This document shows, one piece after another, positions 23,791 to 36,241 of a DNA stretch of 64,000 nt. Made by a program: the position numbers and the translations under genes. The notes under the pieces were generated by a model, which ran no database searches, had not been told where the DNA came from, and worked only from the letters and a program-made list of their open reading frames with translations. Within the stretch, counting starts at the first letter, position 1, and each line of letters begins with the position of its first letter. The DNA is from Cycas panzhihuaensis. Its lineage: Eukaryota > Cycadophyta. Where the stretch lies: the NCBI GenBank assembly GCA_023213395.1, contig CM041465.1, positions 71,493,741 to 71,557,740 of the forward strand, read 5' to 3'.

Positions 23791-23877
23791 AGATAATTTC
23801 AAATAGTATTTGACTTCTCTTGGCTTGCAAAAAAGGTGATGAATGGTCCATGAAAGGTATCATATAAATTGTTGTCA

Positions 23878-23887
23878 AGGTGGAGAT
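23878..23887 (+). other. Element F polypurine tract
   Basis: AAGGTGGAGA lies directly before the LTR edge, at the place where plus-strand cDNA priming is expected. Confidence 0.7.
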
Positions 23888-24009
23888 TATTAGATAATGT
23901 AACAACAATGTTTTGAAGGCTAAAATTTTAACAAGTTGGCAGTGCAGTTCCCTTTCGAACTTCTACAGATGGTTCCAAGGGAGGCAAGAGCCCCCCTTGG
24001 TTGAGGGGG
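23888..24009 (+). repeat. Element F 3' LTR, truncated after about 122 bp
   Basis: TATTAGATAATGTAACAACAA matches the 5' LTR start at 19217 (TG changed to TA). Similarity continues to GCCCCCCTTGG and then stops at about 24009. Confidence 0.85.
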
Positions 24010-24027
24010 TACAAAGCCTCATTCTCT
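24010..24027. other. 18-bp junction segment copied from 25776-25793
   Basis: TACAAAGCCTCATTCTCT between the truncated LTR and the flank copy is identical to 25776-25793, about 460 bp to the right of the F locus. It looks like templated filler at a break junction. Confidence 0.7.
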
Positions 24028-24663
24028 AAACTAATTATTGTAGACATATCACCAACATTAATGTTGAGACAACTATGATTGTGGAAAGTTAGTTGACTAT
24101 GAATTTAAAGTTTTCCACCTTCACAAATTTGAAAATTACTAGTAATATTTATGGTGATTTGTCATCTCCTATAATACATATATTTAATTGTTTGTCCCTA
24201 TTACATGATTGTCAACACCATTACCTCTATTCATCAGATATATATAGATAAATCTAATGGATAATTATTGTTCTTTATTCCTATATAGTTGGAGTTGATA
24301 AAGATGTATCCATCTTTGCTACCATCTTCTTATACAAATTTTGGATTAGTTAGAGCTTGCCTATTTCCATCATCCCTTCTAGCCTATAGGCCTTCTCCTC
24401 AAGGGATACCAAGCTTTGATCTTATCTATCTAATAGATGCTTCAAACTATATGGCTAACTACCCAAGTTAATATCTTATTTTCCCACCCCACTACTTGGA
24501 CTACTTGGTCAAAACTTAATTATAGCCTCTCCATAATCATCTTCTTGACAATCAAATAAAAAAAATCTTTACTATCAATAATCTCCTTATCTCTTAATAT
24601 GCTTAGATCAAAATTAGAAGCAACACATGATATATTAGATATAAAAAGATCTAGTGTTTCATT
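24028..24663. repeat. Second copy of element F's left flank
   Basis: It is about 95 percent identical by eye to 18580-19216, including the TCATT at its right end. The short open frames 18842-19024 and 24289-24471 are two copies of the same shadow frame, differing at 5 of 60 residues. Confidence 0.9.
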
Positions 24664-25314
24664 TGTTAGATAATGTGACAATTATGTTTTAGAGGCTAAA
24701 ATTTTGATAGGTTGGCAGCATGGTTTCCCCCCTAAACTTCTACGGGGGGTTCCAAGGGGGGTAGGAGCCCCCCTTAGCTAGGAGGGTGAGGGGGTGTTGG
24801 AACGCCCCCCACAAAGAGGGGGTTCGGGGGTGATATCCCCTGACCCAAAAAAGTTAGCACTAAAAAGCATACTAAATCGTTAAGAGAACCAGGGTCGTTC
24901 ACTAAAAATACCCTAGATTCTATGGTCAAGATTTGTGCCTTGTATGACTCTCTTATGTAGCTCGATTTAGGGTGTTTTTTCATTATGCTTGACGTATTAG
25001 ATATACTGTGAGGAGTTGGGTGGCTGGTTGTTATTGTTATGAGCATTTTGCTACAGATTTGTGTACATTTCTCTATTTTTTTATAATAAAGATTGATACC
25101 TTTCTTGTGTGGATGTTTTCCTAGCATACTACTAGGGTTTTACCACATTATATCATATGTATATGTGATGCTTGGATTTCTTATTCATTTTATTATATTA
25201 TCTCTGGTTTAAGAACTTACATATTAAATTTTAGTTTCAATTCCTGTAACTAGTTACAAAATAGTTTAAATCTTGGTAGTGGTTTCAGGTTATTGGGACC
25301 TTGTCTTCTCAACA
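24664..25314 (+). repeat. Distal full-length LTR of element F (solo-like)
   Basis: It matches 19217-19861, begins TGTTAGATAATG and ends TTCTCAACA. TCATT lies on both sides (24659-24663 and 25315-25319), the picture expected for a solo LTR. Confidence 0.9.
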
Positions 25315-25319
25315 TCATT
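25315..25319. repeat. Target-site duplication of element F, right copy
   Basis: TCATT, identical to 19212-19216. Confidence 0.85.
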
Positions 25320-28300
25320 TACTTCCTTAGCTTCCTGCACTACTATTCTACTCTTTTCCACCCCTTCACATAAAATGTGTTGCCATTTATAAATAAATAA
25401 CTTGTGAGCCAAGTCAATTTTAGAGTTATTATTAGTCAATTATTTCCTAAACTCAGAAAAATCACTATCCTATAGATCTTTATGATATGTTATGAATTCC
25501 CTAGTTATTACATTGCTTAACTTTTTATGCTTTTCTCTAGATCTTTTAATGTATCAATATGCTTCTAGAGAACAAGTGCTTAGTGCTTTTCTTCTTTACA
25601 TAATTTGTCCATTAAGCTCATTATGGACTATAAACTTCTAGCTACCACCCCTATATTTCTCACCACCTCTTTAATTTTGGGTGTAGGCCCCTTCTTCAGT
25701 GAGTTAATGAATATACTTTTACTCCATGCCTTATGGAGCTACTTGATTTATACATTTATATTTATATTTTCTGCTTACAAAGCCTCATTCTCTTACATCA
25801 CTAATTGTAATTAACTCTATAATATAGTCTCCTTATTTTTAATAAGCTAATTAGTGGCTAAGTGTATGTCCATCAATTCTACTACTATATCATCCTTAAT
25901 TAACTAAGAGACCACTTGTTTCCTTTTTCCTTTAATAGTTTCTCTCTTCAAGATCTTGTCTTCTTTACTCCATTGATAAAACTTTTCTTTAGTAATTATA
26001 TCAAAGGTTAAAGATTATATGAATCCTTGGATTTCTTCCTTGATTTTCATTTATTTTTCAACCCAAGGATCAAGTCATATTTCATCATTTTATCCTTCCT
26101 CTTAGTTAGGACTTGTTGATAGAGCTTTGTATATTTGTAGAATTTGAGATTGGACTATGAACTCTTTTCCATTTGCACATTTGGGATTATTTGCATCTAG
26201 TGGAATTTAATGGTCTCTACCATTTCAATGGTCTCCATCTCTATAAAAATCGTGTATTTCCATTTGTTTTAAATAGTAATCAATAATCTCCTTAGCCACT
26301 GAGAAAGCTAGAATAAGCAAGATGTGTAGTGGCTTTGACACATCTTTCTTTAGTGGATGAACATTGACCTCTACTTACTAAGAGGGTTGCTCAATAACCT
26401 CTTTAACTTGTTGAGATACCATGACTTTTGTGGTGGCTTCCCTCTCTTTCTTAGTTTACCTCTTGAGGAGTTGATTAGGATGAGGGGCATTAGATTGGTA
26501 GTAGCAATTACTTCATCTATTACCTTTTCTTTTATTTTATCTATTGATTGGGCATTATTAGAGAAGTTACTTTATACTTGCATATTTGATCTCGTTCCCT
26601 TAAAATATCTAACCTTATATAAAACCTTTAACACTTTTTCTACACTTGAAGAAGGCTCTATCAATGGTACCTTTGGGATAGAATACCCTATCAATGCTTT
26701 CATCTTTGTATGGGAAATCCATTCCTATGTTTGGATATGAGGGAGAGAGGGTGATGGCATATATCCTATTTCTTTTACTATTGATAACCTCCTATCCTTT
26801 ACTAACACTTACACTAGTATTGATTAAGGAGTTACTTGAGTTGAAGGTGTTGACGTAGGTGACTTATGTTTCTTCTTCTTCTTACTAGCGTCTATAGGTT
26901 GCTCTTTTTCCTTAGTCATCTTTCATTTCTTAGTCGCCTATAGTGAACCTTTAAGTAAGTCACCCTTATCTTTTTATTCCTCTTCTCCTTTAGTTGTTTT
27001 CAAGCCCACTACAATTTGTTTGATCTTTATAAAGAACATTGATTCCTACTTGCATATGAGATGATCATCCTCTTAGTTTATATGCTTCTCCACATTACTA
27101 GGATCATGCTAAGCTAGAGTCATTATAATGCTTGTCATATATTAATCTATTATCCCATTTGATTCCTAGTATCTAGGTGGTTTCTTTTCTAAATTATAGT
27201 CTTGAGTTAATGGCTTACCCACCTATTCTGTTTTAATTCACCTTAGGACTTCCTAGTGTCCTATATGAATAAAGTTAGATTGATAAGGTACCTTTCTAAA
27301 CCTGAGGTACAACCTATCTCTTGTGCATGATAACTACCTACAAATCTCCATAAAGAATACTCTAGTAGGAGGATACCTTAGTAGATACAAAGTCGATTCA
27401 TTATAGCCATGGTATTAAACTATGGTATAATCTTTGAGCAAATTAAAAAACCCATTTGGTCTATCTTCTCTTTCTAACCATCTTTTAACATCCTTGTCTA
27501 CTTTAGGCACTGGTAGAAGCACACATGACAATGGGTATATAAATCATCAACTAAATAATAGAGAAATATAGGATCCTTTTGATTCCATACCTTAATATAT
27601 TGATATTGAACTAATAGGAGTTTTGTTTAAGGATCTATTAGGAATTTGGGAAATATGAGTGTGGCTAATATTATATAAATTAGGTATGAGATCATATGAA
27701 AATACTTGCTTGAAGAGAGACCCTTTAATTACTCCATCATGTTGCTATTAAGAATTGTTGCCCAATCTAGAAGATAACCCCCCTTGATGCATTTAGCAAT
27801 GGTAAATGCATGGAGGAGCTTTAGTTGAGAATCATCTAAGTAATAAAAAATTCTAATTAAAATAGTTATCTAAAGCTTGATATCTTCTCTAAATAACTCT
27901 ATTTTTAGGCATTTCTTCTTTTGTATCCTCTTAAGAGGCTCTATCTACCAACCTAACATTTTCTTGGCTAGCTTATTATCTTTAGCCAATGTTTCCTCAA
28001 GCTTTTACTAGTCAAAAGACACCTAGGGCTTTAGGAGTACAAAAATTCTTCTCAAATTATATGCTATCAGGTTAATTATTAGCCTATTATTTGGGATGAG
28101 AAATAAGCTACCATCTTCCTTCAAATACTGAATGATCATAACTATCAATTTTAAGCACGTGAATATGTTGGATACTAACCAATTTAAGTTATCCCTATCT
28201 TCTATAATGGCCTATTAAATTTCTATTCTACTTGAAACCTATTAATATCTTTTCCCTTAAGGCTCACTTTGGTATCATTAATAATCTATATATTTTCTCT

Positions 28301-28760
28301 CTTTTTCCAGTACCTATTAAACTAATTTAGTTCCTCCTCTACAATTCTCTAGTTTAATGAATCAACTCCTTCGCTTCTATACTACCTGTTCTTCATAAAG
28401 TATCACCTTGCTTCACTCTATTTAATGTTAAAATAATAAAAGAATGAGATGAAGAGTTTGATATAACTATTCCATCTTGTCTTAACCATATTGCATGCTT
28501 TGAATTACATCCTATTCATTGCCTATCAATCAATCTTGTATATGTTTAATGATTCAATAATTCCTATTATATTATCATAATGAATCACCAAGATATAATT
28601 TAGAGAGTAATGCCTATGATTTTATCATGCTCATTCGATCAATGACCTAGATCAATTATCCTAGGACTTCATCCCATAAGTCATTATCATTTATTCTTAT
28701 AATTTTATATGCAAAGCTTAATTCATAGGGGCCTTATTCTATGGGTGTTTGATATCTTTT
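25320..28760 (-). pseudogene. Decayed coding region of unknown function, part 1
   Basis: The minus strand keeps long readable stretches between stops. Around 27900-27500: LHAFTIAKCIKGGYLLDWAT, DPIFLYYLVDDLYTHCHVCF. Around 27400-27200: LRYPPTRVFFMEICR. Around 26960-26860: a Lys-rich stretch with KKKKKHKSPTSTPSTQVTP. Around 26600-26300: VMVSQQVKEVIEQPS. Around 26050-25700: KIKEEIQGFI, LTFDIITKEKFYQWSKEDKI, LATNQ-type and ENEALQAEN-type coiled-coil segments once stops are ignored. The pattern (globular N-part, Lys-rich linker, coiled-coil C-part) suggests a structural or extra-ORF protein of a large gypsy element. The family is not recognised. It continues at 19211-18590 beyond element F. Confidence 0.5.
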
Positions 28761-28785
28761 ATTAAGTTTTTCAATCATGAAAATA

Positions 28786-28790
28786 TACAT
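28786..28790. repeat. Target-site duplication of element B, left copy
   Basis: TACAT before the left LTR; TACAC at 36237-36241 after the right LTR (4 of 5 bases match). Confidence 0.6.
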
Positions 28791-29169
28791 TGTTGGATTA
28801 ACATCAAGATCTAAATCAATATGTATGCAATAAAAAATACTTAAGAAAATAGATCAAATATCAAATACAAAGCACAATATACAAAGCAAGGTTGCTATGA
28901 GTAAATTGATTACATTATGCATCTCTATTTTGACAGAGCTTTTGCATGCAAATTCTTTAATATACAAATGAATGGTATGGTGCTTAATTTATAAGCATAA
29001 AATATACAAATATAACAAAGTCATTGGCCAACTTATTAGCAAAGGAGGTGGACCTGACCAATATTTATATTATAATTAAATTACAATGAGGGGGGGTCAC
29101 ACCTTAGGTTACATAATTACAAAGATATATAAATAGCAAGTAATAAAAGGATCATTATAAGTTTTAATG
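28791..29169 (-). repeat. Element B 3' LTR
   Basis: The plus strand begins TGTTGGATTAACATCAAG, matching TGTTAGGTTAACATTAAG at 35785. It ends at GTTTTAATG against GTTTTAAGA in the partner, so the outer dinucleotide has mutated in both copies. Length is about 379 bp. Confidence 0.85.
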
Positions 29170-29181
29170 CCTTCCCTTAAT
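29170..29181 (-). other. Element B polypurine tract
   Basis: The minus strand reads TTAAGGGAAGG next to the LTR edge. Confidence 0.6.
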
Positions 29182-29184
29182 GAA

Positions 29185-30850
29185 AACTTTATTACATCTA
29201 ATATAGAGGTCATGATGAAACCATTTAAGCTTTTTATTACCAAGTGCTTTAGTGAAGATGTTTGCAACCTAGTCCTCAGTTGATTAGTAAATAAGTTCTA
29301 CTTCTCTATTTTGAACATGCTCACAGATGAAGTGATGGTGGACCTCTATGTAATTAGTTCTATCATGGAAAACTATATTCTTTATCATCTTCAACACACT
29401 CTAATTATCACAATAGAGAATAGTGGGTGTAGTTTGTTAAAGTCCAAGCTCTGCAAGAATCTTTCTAAGCTATATCAACTCTATAGTGGCATGGACAACT
29501 ACTTTGTATTCAACTTTAGTGGAGGAAAGAGTAACATTTGGCTAATTCTTATAGCTCCAAGAGATTATAACTAAATTTATGTCAAAATAGTACCCTAAAG
29601 TTGAGTGTTGTATATCTTAACAACCTACCCAATTAACATTTATATGTCCTTTTAGAGTTGAAAATTTAATTTGGTTGTAGTTAAATCCAAATTGATATGT
29701 GTTATGGATGTATTTAAGAATCCTAATGGCAACCTTATAATGGGATGATTTAGGCTTTGACATATACCTGGAGTAAATACCAATTGCATGTGAAATATTT
29801 GGGCAAGTGTGTGTGAGGTAGATGAGGCTCTCAACTAACTACTAGTACAAAATAGGATCAAATGACTTACCTTACTTGTCCAAGTTTATCTTGCTTCCCA
29901 TTTCCATGGGAATTAGAGTTGGCTTGCAATTTATCATTCTAACCCATTATAAGTTCATTGGCATACTTTGATTATGATAGGAAGTTGTATCCCTATTCCT
30001 ACTATACTTCAATTCTAAGGAAATAGTGTAGCAACCCAAGATTTATCATCTCAAAGTTTCTTTTTAGTTCATATTATACCTAAGTTATACCTTCGATGTC
30101 ATTACCTATAATTAATAAAATATCTATATAGAGTGTAATGATGGTGATCAAAATTTCTCTTATCTAAATATATAAGTCTAAATTAGAAGGTGAATGATAG
30201 AATCCATGCTAAGTGGAAAAAACATCAAATTTTACATACCAGGCACATGGTACTTGCTTTAACCCATATAACGCTTTCTTAAGCTTACAAATTAAATGTT
30301 CTTTGTCAAAAATAATATAGTTGAGGTTTATTTAAGAAAACCTGTTTTGTGAGCTCTCATTGAGGAAAGTACTCTTCACATTCATTTGGTAGACTGCACA
30401 TTGAATTAGGTTGCTAGTGACATTACCAAATGGATTGTGGTCATGTTAACTACCAGTGCATAGGTCTCATCATAGTCTAGCCCCTCTTATTGTTTGAAAC
30501 CTTTTGCAATAAGATGAGATTTGTGATACTTGATAATGTTATCTATATGGAACTTAGTTTTATATAGCCATTGATAATCAATTGACTTTTCCCAAGGTGG
30601 TAGTTCTACTTAACTCCCAAGTTTCATTTTTCAAAGTAGAATTCATCTCTTTATCCATGATTACTTTCTACATTTTATCTTTGGCTACCTCCTCAAATGT
30701 GGAAGGCTCAAAGTTTTCTAAGACACATGCCATTAGGGAAAAAATAGTGGAGTGTCTCAATTTTTATGCTCTTTTGATAGTTGTGGGAGGAGGAGGAGCA
30801 TCCTTTAATAATTATTGGACCTACTTAGGAGGTGATTGAATACTAGTGGC
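29185..30850 (-). pseudogene. Element B reverse transcriptase and RNase H
   Basis: RNase H is clear at the low end: TKVEYKVVVHATIELI, PTILYCDN, SVLKMIKNIVFHDRTNYIEV, HHHFICEHVQNREVELIY and VANIFTKALGNKKLK (about 29525-29190). The RT active site near 30140-30125 reads LYIDILLIIGND, where YVDD has become YIDI, so one catalytic Asp is lost. Upstream RT to about 30850 is heavily interrupted. Confidence 0.8.
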
Positions 30851-31139
30851 TTCCACCTAAAGCTCATCAACTAATATATGTGGCATATAGATGCTTGCAT
30901 CTGATGTAGATGTTGAAGCCATTAGAATTAAAGACAAACCTAGTGTGAAGGAGGATGTAGGTGTTGGTAGCTCCAAAATTAGTGTAAGAGGCACTTCAAG
31001 TGCATGAACATCTTCTTTTTCTATATATTAAAGTTTTGAGTAATCCAAGTCTTAAGTATCTCAACACAAGCTATATCCTGAGTAGTACAGGGTTGGTTTC
31101 TAATAATATCAAACACCTTGTAGGCTTTATAACTAGGTA

Positions 31140-31850
31140 CATAACTAAGGAATGTGCACTTAAGTCTCTTGTCATCTAGCTTCTTCCTATTCTCCTTAGG
31201 AATAAGTTTGTAGGTAATGCATTCAGAGGTCTTTAAGTGAGCAACTATTGGTTTAAGTTCTGATCAAGCCTCCTCATGAGTGATATTCCTGACTGCAATA
31301 GTGAGACTTTTATTTATTAGATAGGTAGCAGTCATAATGGAATTATCCCAAAATCTTATAGTAAGCTGGTAGCACTTAACATAACTTTTCCTTTATTATC
31401 CAATGTTTGATTCATTCTCTTTGCTATATCATTTTGCTGAGGTATGTGAGGTGTTGAAAATTGGTGTTTAATACTATATTGTTTGTAGAAATTAATGAAT
31501 TGATTTGATACATATTCTCCACCATTATTAGATCTAAGTACTTTGATACTTATATTATTTTCATTCTCCGCCTCAATTTAAATTCCTTGAATTTGTCAAG
31601 GGCTTGGTACTCATTCCTTAAGAAGTAGACCCACACTTTCCTAGAATAATCATCTATAAATATCATGAAAAATAGGCTACCATTGAGAGATTAAACTAAC
31701 ATAGGCCCATAAACATCTAAGTGGATTAATTCTAATGGTTTAGAGGCTCTTTGTGCATTCTTTTATGGAGATTTGTCTCTTTGTTATTTTTCCACTAGGC
31801 GGGCCTCATAAATATATTTGTTTCTCCTGATTTAGGAAGTCCATATACTA
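31140..31850 (-). pseudogene. Element B integrase
   Basis: LIHLDVYGPMLV near 31720 keeps the first Asp, and FIDDYSRKVWVYFLRNEYQA follows. The second Asp has become Asn (LRSNNGGEYVSNQF near 31530) and the Glu has become Lys (IAKRMNQTLDNKGKVMLSA near 31410). Two of three catalytic residues are therefore lost. The IN C-terminus and KCHFL-type region extend toward 31140 with frame changes. Confidence 0.8.
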
Positions 31851-31859
31851 TATGAAGCT

Positions 31860-32460
31860 TGAACATGATATTTAAACTCTACATATTTAGGTAATTAAGG
31901 TGTCAATGATATAGTTGGTCTTTAACATTGTTTGAGGTAAAATTTTCATCAAGATAAGAGCATTCACCTTGTTTTTGGACAAGAGGTGGGTCTTCTACCA
32001 TAATTTCTTTCCCCTTATTAAGTTGGATATTTTGTGCCATTGAATATGATTCTATTAGTGGATTATTAGTGAGGGGAACTTCATCAAGCTTATATAAGCT
32101 ACTATCTTTATATCTTGTTGCTATAAGTTGTCTAATAACATGATCAATGATAGTACAAATGCCTTGACTAAAAAGGATATCTAGGTTTTGCTTGTTGATT
32201 TGACTAATAGGAAGCAGGTTCACCTTCATGCCTGGGACTAATAACACATTATTAATATGATGTTTGATTTTAGAATCTTTTAAATCAATTAGAGCCTTTC
32301 TAATTTGAGGCACATTATAGGTAAGGTTATCTCCAAATATGACGATTTAAGTGTTGATTAGATAAGTTTCCTCCAACATATCTTTCATGCATGTCATGTG
32401 GAGTGTGATACTTAAATCAAGTAACCAAGAATTATTATAGTGTTTAGATGGAAAAGCTAT
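31860..32460 (-). pseudogene. Element B protease and pre-integrase domain
   Basis: WLLDLSITLHMT near 32420 corresponds to the aspartic protease active site; Asp is kept but the following Ser-Gly is Leu-Ser. The open stretch 32313-31903 reads VLLVPGMKVNLLPISQI, the protease end, then a pre-integrase region. Confidence 0.75.
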
Positions 32461-32499
32461 AAAGAACAAGTTTTGAGAGGAGGGATCTTGAGTGCCTAT

Positions 32500-33870
32500 C
32501 TCATTGTTTCCTTGTAAAGAATTAGGGTTATTCCTTAAATTTCTTGGTGGAAATTACTACCTATTTTATTGATATTGGTTCTGATTTTATCTTTAATTCC
32601 AATTATGTTGATAAAATTAGCCTGATTGCTAATATGTTAGCCCTCGTTATGGAGAGATAGGGCATTCTTGTTGGAAATAAGAGGCTCCTTGTTGAGGACA
32701 TAGCCCTCTTAGTTGAAAACTAGGTCCACCTTATTAATAGTTAGGTCTACTTTATTAAAAGTTAGGTCCTCTTTGTTGATAACTAGATGCTACTTGTTAC
32801 AACTATAGGGCTCCTTATTAGAAGCTAGGTCTACCTTATTGATAGCTAGGTCTTTATGGTTATCCACCTTAATTTTGTAGCATTTGAAGATTAACTTACC
32901 TTCCCCTATATTCAATAGCTAGATGACCATTTTTTCCATGGTATATGTAGGTGATATTTAATCTATGCTACTAATTTCTTTATGGTTGAGGCTATTATGG
33001 TTGATAAAGTTATTGAGGATATTAAACTTATTGGGAGGAAGTGTCAACTTATTGTGATTGCTACTAATTTGGTAGTTGACTTATCTCTACCGATATATCT
33101 AAGGAGTCAAGTTATTGGGCAGGATTTTATAAATGATTTGGCTATTGAGTTGGTCATTGAATAGACTTGCTCCTCTCTAAATTCCTAATAATAAATGTAG
33201 GGGTTAAGTCAAAGGTAGATGTTACTCCTTGGTGGTTAAGGATGTTCTCTTCTCTTACAAAAGTGATTTAAATGTAATGAAGTCTATTTTGATATAATTG
33301 TCATGATATTTGGATACAAGAGGATATAAGGTCATAATCTAAAAGAGGTTCACTAAGGATTATGAGTTAGTTTCTTATTATTTTGACCTTAGTTAAGTGG
33401 GTAGTGACATTCTTAGTAAAAGGTATTTCAAATAAGCATGCCTTTAAGGTTAAATATCTTAGCTCATCTTTCCTCTCATAGAGGGAGCATAAGATACTCC
33501 AAGCTTTATAAGAGGTTTAAATGGTTTCTACATTTTGATTCATTTGATCTTCTACATCCAAGTGGATGAAAGATAAGGTTATATTATCTTTATCTTTAAA
33601 GTTAGATAAGGCAATTAGATTAGGTGGGATGAAAATGGTAGGATCATTTAGATCTTGAGTAGCTTTAGGTAAAGGAATGTCACCATTGATATAATTCCAA
33701 TAGTTATTCATGATAAGAAGGTTCTTAACTTATTTCTTCCAAGCTATGAAATTATTTAGGCCATTAAGTTTGATATTATTAGATAGGAGTATTTGGTCTA
33801 CTATCTTTGAAGTGTCCTTTAGTTTATAAGTCTTTTACACTTATATCCTATATACTGAAGGGGCTACTAT
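32500..33870 (-). pseudogene. Element B gag
   Basis: The frame reads LNGLNNFIAWKK, stop, VKNLLIMNNYWNYINGDIPL (33760-33660), then FIPPNLIALSNFKDKDNITL, LSFIHLDVEDQMNQNVET, AWSILCSLYERKDELRYL and LTKVKIIRN. This is the gag capsid of the Leu-Asn-Gly-type copia lineage. The usual zinc knuckle is not readable; its place, near 32640-32870, is taken by short Asn-Lys-rich repeats. Stops occur at about 33727 and 33518. Confidence 0.75.
32640..32870 (-). repeat. Imperfect 27-30 bp tandem repeat in element B gag tail
   Basis: Minus-strand translation shows repeated NKxDL units such as INKVDLASNKEP, FNKVDLTINKVDL and VLNKEPLISNKNAL, in step with DNA motifs AATAARGTRGACCTA. Seven to eight units are visible. 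Confidence 0.7.
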
Positions 33871-35766
33871 TCTAAAATTCTATGTTTGTGTGTCTCTAAG
33901 GAAGTTCTCAATTGTTATCCTATCTAGTAGCACTTACGTATAAGTGGTAAAACAGGGACCCTATATATTGGTATGTGAGCTCAAGGTTCAATATACCTCA
34001 GTATATGGGCTAAATAAAAGGTCAAATACCCTCTTAATTTGTTGGTCCACCTATGTTGAACTTATGCCTTATAATACATCTAGTTGAGAATTACAACTAA
34101 GGCACTCACCCCCTCTAGGTCTAGCCTAGTCTCTAAGTGCCAAGGATAAGTTCTCCACCTTAGCCTACCACTTAATACACCTTATAGCCAATAGTTTTCT
34201 ATAAAATCTATAGAATTCAAGGAATACTAAAGATGTGTATGGAGTGGTAACTTCAAAGGTCCTAACTATTCCCCTTGTAAGGCTAGAAAAGTTTTCTTAT
34301 AAATTTAGGAATTATTTTTTTAATGTTATAAGTTTAAATTGATCTTAATGTGGTCTTGTTTACATTCAAGATTCCTTTTATGAAAAATGTAAGTAAGGAA
34401 ACTAAGGAAAATAACTTAAAGAAAAAAAGATAGAGTTAGGGTGCTCTTTTTGATGGACTTTGTTTCAAGAAGATCCACCTATAACACTCAAGAATAACAC
34501 CTATAATAATAAAGCACAAGCACTTATTAGCTCAAGAAATTAGAGTAGGATAGCCTATTAACAGATGAGAATAGCGTTCAATAGTAAATAATCTTATGCA
34601 AAATAAAATATAAGAGTTCAATTGGCAAAATAGGGATTATGATTACTTAAATAAGAGGGTTAAATTGAGCAACTTCTAAATCCTTCAAAATGAGCTCAAA
34701 TCTAGTTGGAAATAGCTTCAAACTATATTCCTTTAAATCAACTTTCCAACAATTCAGACAGTGCCCAAATCTGACTCTCCGTTGAGAAGTTATAGCTAAA
34801 ACACTAACAAGTACCCCTTATGACAAAAAATCAAGATGGGATTAACTTAAATCCCCTTTGTTGGTTGGCCCCCAGTCTCATTATGGTTACATTTAACCAT
34901 AAGATAGACTACAAAGGGGCTAAATAGACTTGAAAATATATCAAATATACTCTAATCTTTTTTATTAATAAAAAATTATAAAAGATGGCTTATGAAATTT
35001 GAAATTCACCCTCTATTACAAGTAAACCCTGGTTATATGGGGTAACATATGATTAAAATATGAGCTCCTTTTTCTATATTCAAGTTAGAAATCAAATTTG
35101 ATTAAATGTAAATAAGACTTTAGAAAAAAAGTAAAGATTAAAATCATTTTTGTATGAAGAATAGTTGCCATCTAAACCTGTATGGAAAATGGGCAATATG
35201 GAGGAGGAGAAATCACCCAAAATAGATTATTTTTTATCGTTCTTTCGTCATATGGAATCTAATAGTGACACATGGACCGTATCTATCTACTATAAGGAGA
35301 TTTGAGATAAAATAGAGCCATACAAAGGTAGAATGAGCCATTGGAGTGCACAGAGGAGCCATGTAAAAAAATAAACTGAATCTCGGTGAAATCTCTTCAG
35401 TGTTGCCTGGAATAACTATAAGACAACCTTAGAGGATTGTCTAAGGTGTTAAATCATTATTCAAGAGTAGATCTAAGCTTGTATAAACAGATTTAGGGTT
35501 GAATAAGGGTCAAATAGAGAAAATAATGAGTCATTTTCATCATTTTTGGCTAAAATTAGAACCAAGAGGCATGTGGATTGTAATAAACATGGTAAGATAT
35601 ACCTGGAAGCTAGTATGAGCTAGAAACTACCTATAACAGTGTTAGATTTATTGATTTCTACTAAATTTTATTGAAAAACTTGAAAATAGTGTGAATGAGG
35701 TGTTATTTTTGGTAAATGAGCCTATATTTTTTACCCAACTCACAAAATATTAATAAAACATGTATA
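33871..35766 (-). other. Element B 5' leader
   Basis: No coding sequence is seen. The part 33895-34290 aligns with 2790-3220 of element A (shared GGGACCC, CACCTAC, AGGCACTCACCC and CCCCTTATAAGGCT-like blocks). The part 34730-34930 holds the AAGTTATAG and GGTTACAT blocks seen in other leaders. Confidence 0.7.
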
Positions 35767-35784
35767 TAACAAGGTCTGATGCCT
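35767..35784 (-). other. Element B primer-binding site
   Basis: The minus strand reads AAGGCATCAGACC next to the LTR, a mutated TGGTATCAGAGC. Confidence 0.6.
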
Positions 35785-36236
<452 letters not shown>

Positions 36237-36241
36237 TACAC

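Larger units (their letters stand above)
19217..25314 (+). mobile_element. Element F: Ty1/copia retrotransposon with rearranged 3' side
   Basis: Plus-strand order is 5' LTR (19217-19861), primer site, gag, protease, integrase, RT, RNase H and polypurine tract, then a 3' LTR truncated after about 122 bp. It is followed by an 18-bp foreign segment, a copy of the left flank (24028-24663) and a full LTR (24664-25314). TCATT flanks the whole unit. The coding part is among the more legible here, with YVDD intact. Many stops fall where Gln or Trp is expected. Confidence 0.9.

Noticed and set aside
26357-26740. 127-codon plus-strand open frame
   Set aside because: Hydrophobic low-complexity reading opposite a more protein-like minus-strand region with Lys and coiled-coil content.
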